Positions 61,301-64,000 of a stretch of DNA of 64,000 nucleotides are shown piece after piece. Source of the DNA: Paragordius varius (lineage: Eukaryota > Nematomorpha). The number at the start of each line of letters is the position of its first letter. Positions within the stretch are counted from its first letter, which is position 1. The notes below the pieces were generated by a model, which saw only the letters and a list, made by a program, of their open reading frames with translations, ran no database searches and was not told the origin of the DNA. The translations under genes were made by a program, and so were the position numbers. The stretch spans positions 6,758,001-6,822,000 of the forward strand of contig OZ176050.1 of assembly GCA_964247055.1 (NCBI GenBank). Direction: 5' to 3'.

Positions 61301-63510
61301 GCTAAATTATTTCGTGATCAGAGCAATTTCTGTTTTATCTTAATTATCATCTTCAACCACCGAATTTTTTGATATTTTATAATGAAAATTTTTTTAAGAC
61401 TTTTTCATACAAAATAATATTGAATTTAGAATCAATACAGAATTTGAGGAAATACATTTTTTATATTTTTACATAATGGATCGCGTGTTGTAAGTTTTAA
61501 GTCTTAATTTTGGAAATATAATTTTTTGGAACCGGTATTTAATAAACAAGATGCGACTTGCACAATTATTCCCTTACGTTTCTAGGCAAGCGGGTTTTGA
61601 AGCTTTCCTATCACCAAAATTATACTTATGATTACATCAATGATATTTAGATATCTAAATCGATCGGTTGGAAAACAATCATTGTTTTGCATATTTTTTT
61701 AAGTTTGTTTTAAGGATGATCGTATTAACAAAAGCCAAGCTATTTACTTTTAAAATGGTACAAGGGGACTCTTAAAACTTTATATTTATATTTCAGGTAA
61801 AAAATCATTGTGCCGAACTTTTTCGCTTCAAAGCACAGCCTCCAATTCAATGTATGGTTACAATCCTGTTGCTTTAACCTCCGGAGGATTGAATTTTGTG
61901 GTTTCTGGACCCAATAATTGTATGGCTGATTATCGATATGTTATGGGCCACCCTAACTCCACCCCTCAAAAACCATTTAAAAAGAAACATTCTAGTCTGA
62001 AGCATTATAATCATCGCCACCAACAAGGACCATTACATTTCTGTGATATTCGCCAAAACGGATCCCATAATTTATATGTAATGCCTAACAATTTTAAGAA
62101 TTATTCATATTTTTATAATAATTAATTATCTCGCTTTGCCCAAAATATATTATTATCAACCAGCTGTTTTTGTATCCTAACTATTAAAATGACTACTGTA
62201 GCTAGATATAGAAAATATGGATGTATGATACACTAAAATATATATTTTTTTATGAATATTTTGGTGTACAAATAATTAAAAATTTTAAATCTGTTTTTAG
62301 TTTGGTAGCGGGCAAAAGTTGCAAATTTCGACTTATCAAGACGGTGGTGCAATAAACGCTCCATTGCAAAGTGGATCAATGTGGCTTGATGCTAATAATG
62401 TTATACAGGGTCGATTAAATGAGATGCCTAGAGGAGGTTTTGGTCAAACTAATATCAGACCTTTTGGTAATGCTTGTTTTTAAAAAAAACTTAGATATGT
62501 AATTAAAAAAGTGTCATTTTAAATCTTTTGGAGATAATTTTTATTTAAGTTTGTTTATTACTTATAATCAAAAAGATTTTAAGCTTCCTGCCCTTTAATG
62601 AAGTAAAAAAATTCTTGTTTGTACCGTTCGAGCCTTTAATCATGTTTTTTTAAGTTATAAAGGGTGTATGAAATAAAAATGAATATTTTTGGTAAATTTA
62701 AAGCTATAAATCATTTGTTATAGTACTGTCGCGAAATATTTCGAAAGCAGATTATGTTAAAATATACACATCTCCTCCACTGAAATAATTTTATATTATT
62801 ATTAAATCCTAGGTCCAATGTTTTCAACCCCATTAACATTGAGCAATAACTACTCAAATGCCACAATCACGCCTAATTCCATCATTGAAACTTCAAATTT
62901 TTCGTCCATAAATCCAAGTGTTGATAACGCTACTTTTGTTAATGGCTTGCTTCAAAATGCTCAACAACCTGCCTTTTATCCAAATAATAACAATAATCTT
63001 TATCTCCCGACGTATCAACCAATGTTATCGACTTTACCACAAACCCCCAATTTTAACATTAATGCTTGTAGTTTAAATACTGTATCATTTCCACGTAAAC
63101 AGCATCTAAGTAAAACGATAAGTGATCCGGTTGGTGGGATTAACTCTTCTTTTGAAAATGCTTTGTTCCATTCGCAGCGGCCATCATGGGATATACCATT
63201 AGACTCTCCCTCTTTTGCAAAAGATATTTTATGGCAGCAAGATGCGTCTAAAATGGGCAATGGACAAAATTTACCTGCTATCAATGATAAAAATGGTTCC
63301 AGAATAAGTTCTGCAAAATTTTCTCAAATACCTTTGAATGAACATCAACCACATGATCTGGACGATATAAATATGGCTTTGGACAAAATTGAAATAACGA
63401 ATAATGATATAATGCCCAAAAATGAGATTGTTAAAGAATTTGAAAAGTTTTTAAATTTTGCTAAAAAATTATTTCATTTATTAAATTTTAATTTTTTACT
63501 CATCGATTGA
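55351..63510 (+). CDS. Regnase-type endoribonuclease (ZC3H12 family), CCCH zinc finger
   Basis: Exons 55351-55436, 55460-55599, 55628-55817, 59936-60073, 60534-60784, 61014-61148, 61797-62077, 62301-62466 and 62813-63510 join in phase to 694 residues. The PIN-like NYN nuclease has all acidic catalytic motifs: [25 protein letters not shown] and [49 protein letters not shown] and GPNLDDFL also match the family. The CCCH finger is [17 protein letters not shown] (C-x5-C-x5-C-x3-H), split by an intron, then [12 protein letters not shown] and an Asn/Pro/Gln-rich tail. Regnases degrade stem-loop mRNAs in the cytoplasm. Introns 1 and 2 are 23 and 28 nt, intron 3 is 4.1 kb. The N-terminus starts directly before the nuclease (no UBA-like domain). 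The last exon may splice onward rather than stop at 63510. Confidence 0.92.
55437..55459 (+). other. Ultrashort intron, 23 nt (Regnase)
   Basis: Starts GTAAAA, ends TTTTAG. It interrupts the most conserved nuclease motif: DGSNVAM-N-HGNK (family DGSNVAMSHGNK). The unspliced frame reaches TAA one codon after the junction (AAG-TAA). Confidence 0.95.
55600..55627 (+). other. Ultrashort intron, 28 nt (Regnase)
   Basis: Starts GTTTTT, ends AATATAG. Splicing joins [15 protein letters not shown], matching family PIT-DQHILRELE. The unspliced frame meets TGA after two codons. Confidence 0.92.
55818..59935 (+). other. 4.1-kb intron of the Regnase gene
   Basis: It separates CYDDR from the next catalytic segment, in sharp contrast with the 23- and 28-nt introns just upstream. 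Contains an inverted-repeat element at about 56.67-57.66 kb; the rest is AT-rich with no recognised coding sequence on either strand. Confidence 0.7.
56670..57660. mobile_element. Inverted-repeat (foldback) element in the Regnase intron
   Basis: Left arm GCGGTTACAAGCTAG..TTTTTGTCGCACATTAGG..ATAATGGAGAAAA and right arm TTTTCTCCATTGTAT..CCTAATGTGCGACAAAAA..CTAGCCTGTTACCGC are inverted copies of about 110-120 bp around ~740 bp of non-coding DNA. Target duplication not determined. Confidence 0.65.
60152..60173. repeat. (TA)n microsatellite in a Regnase intron
   Basis: About 22 bp of TA repeats. Confidence 0.85.
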
Positions 63511-64000
63511 CTGATAAAAAATTTACTAAAAAATAAATGACTAGTTTCTTGATATAAATAAAAAACTGAGACGTTAAAAAATATTTTGGATTCGTCCAAC
63601 GGAAGTTTAAACCATCACTATAAACCTAAGACATCGCATGAGACATGTTATCTCAAAGTTTAAATATATGAAAAATGTCAAGCATTAAGACATATTATAA
63701 AATTTGTTTATAATTAAATGTTAAATATGGTATGTGATATTTTTTCAGAATCAAGATATATTTCGACAGAAGCCATTTAGATATCAAAATATTTATTAAG
63801 AATAAGGAATTTTTATTTTAAAAATTATACCCAGTGATATCCAACATATAATTTTCGATATAATAATGGCCTTTTTGTATTATTATAGTTTGAATGCAAG
63901 ATCTCCAATATCATCGTTGCCCAATAACATATTAAATTTTCTTTATTCATATGACGCGCAATGTGATAAATCTATTCTTGGTACTATTTTTATATTATAT
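63511..64000. other. Downstream or intronic sequence of the Regnase gene
   Basis: AT-rich. An acceptor-like TTTTTTCAG at 63740-63748 is followed by a short open frame NQDIFRQKPFR, which could be a further exon if the exon at 62813 splices onward. Not supported well enough to annotate. Confidence 0.3.

Noticed and set aside
1-64000. Retroviral, LTR, Polinton or other virus-derived elements
   Set aside because: No reverse transcriptase, integrase, protease, capsid or envelope-like motif and no paired long direct repeats were seen on either strand.

Overview
This is a strongly AT-rich animal nuclear segment. Most of its genes are recognisable orthologues of conserved metazoan proteins, carried as multi-exon genes on both strands and separated by many transposon remnants. 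The gene set (beta-1,4-GalNAc transferase, LRRC20, CAF-1 p60, RFWD3, Virilizer, Regnase, CWC25) fits an arthropod, probably an insect, but the sequence alone does not fix the lineage. No rRNA, tRNA, CRISPR, retroviral or LTR element was recognised.

The most unusual property is a class of ultrashort spliceosomal introns. Fourteen introns of 22-29 nt, plus one doubtful 21-nt case, interrupt six different genes. In several of them the protein is conserved directly across the junction, and all fourteen either shift the frame or carry stops. They coexist with ordinary introns of about 75 nt to 4.1 kb in the same genes.

Layout. 1-1.5 kb: two possible 3' terminal coding exons of unknown genes. 2.06-3.74 kb: a tandem array of ~155-bp monomers, repeated in inverted orientation at 45.4-47.2 kb. 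4.7-9.8 kb: transposon-rich (a SINE-like repeat, TTAA-flanked piggyBac-type elements, a foldback element flanked by TA). 9.8-11.4 kb (+): a CWC25 homologue without the usual N-terminus. 12.2-12.9 kb: a PIF/Harbinger transposase relic. 14.2-19.0 kb (+): beta-1,4-GalNAc transferase. 19.4-20.9 kb (-): LRRC20, head to head with CAF-1 p60 at 21.0-24.9 kb (+). 25.2-29.6 kb (-): RFWD3, tail to tail with CAF-1 p60. 30.2-33.8 kb: a hAT transposon with a perfect 8-bp target duplication, nested in and containing other repeats. 35.4-41.1 kb (-): Virilizer. 41.1-47.6 kb: repeats only. 50.2-52.5 kb (+): a secreted Tyr/Asn/Pro-rich protein. 52.6-54.4 kb: a second, decayed hAT. 54.7-55.3 kb: a TTAA MITE. 55.35-63.5 kb (+): Regnase (ZC3H12-type) RNase.

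Functional links. CWC25 (spliceosome) and Virilizer (m6A writer scaffold, linked to splicing) act on pre-mRNA, Regnase degrades mRNA, and CAF-1 p60 and RFWD3 act in chromatin replication and repair. Nothing suggests an operon-like unit; clustering is probably incidental apart from the likely shared LRRC20/CAF-1 p60 promoter. Exon borders come from reading GT-AG signals, phase and family similarity by eye. Two RFWD3 junctions and the 3' part of Virilizer are not fully resolved.
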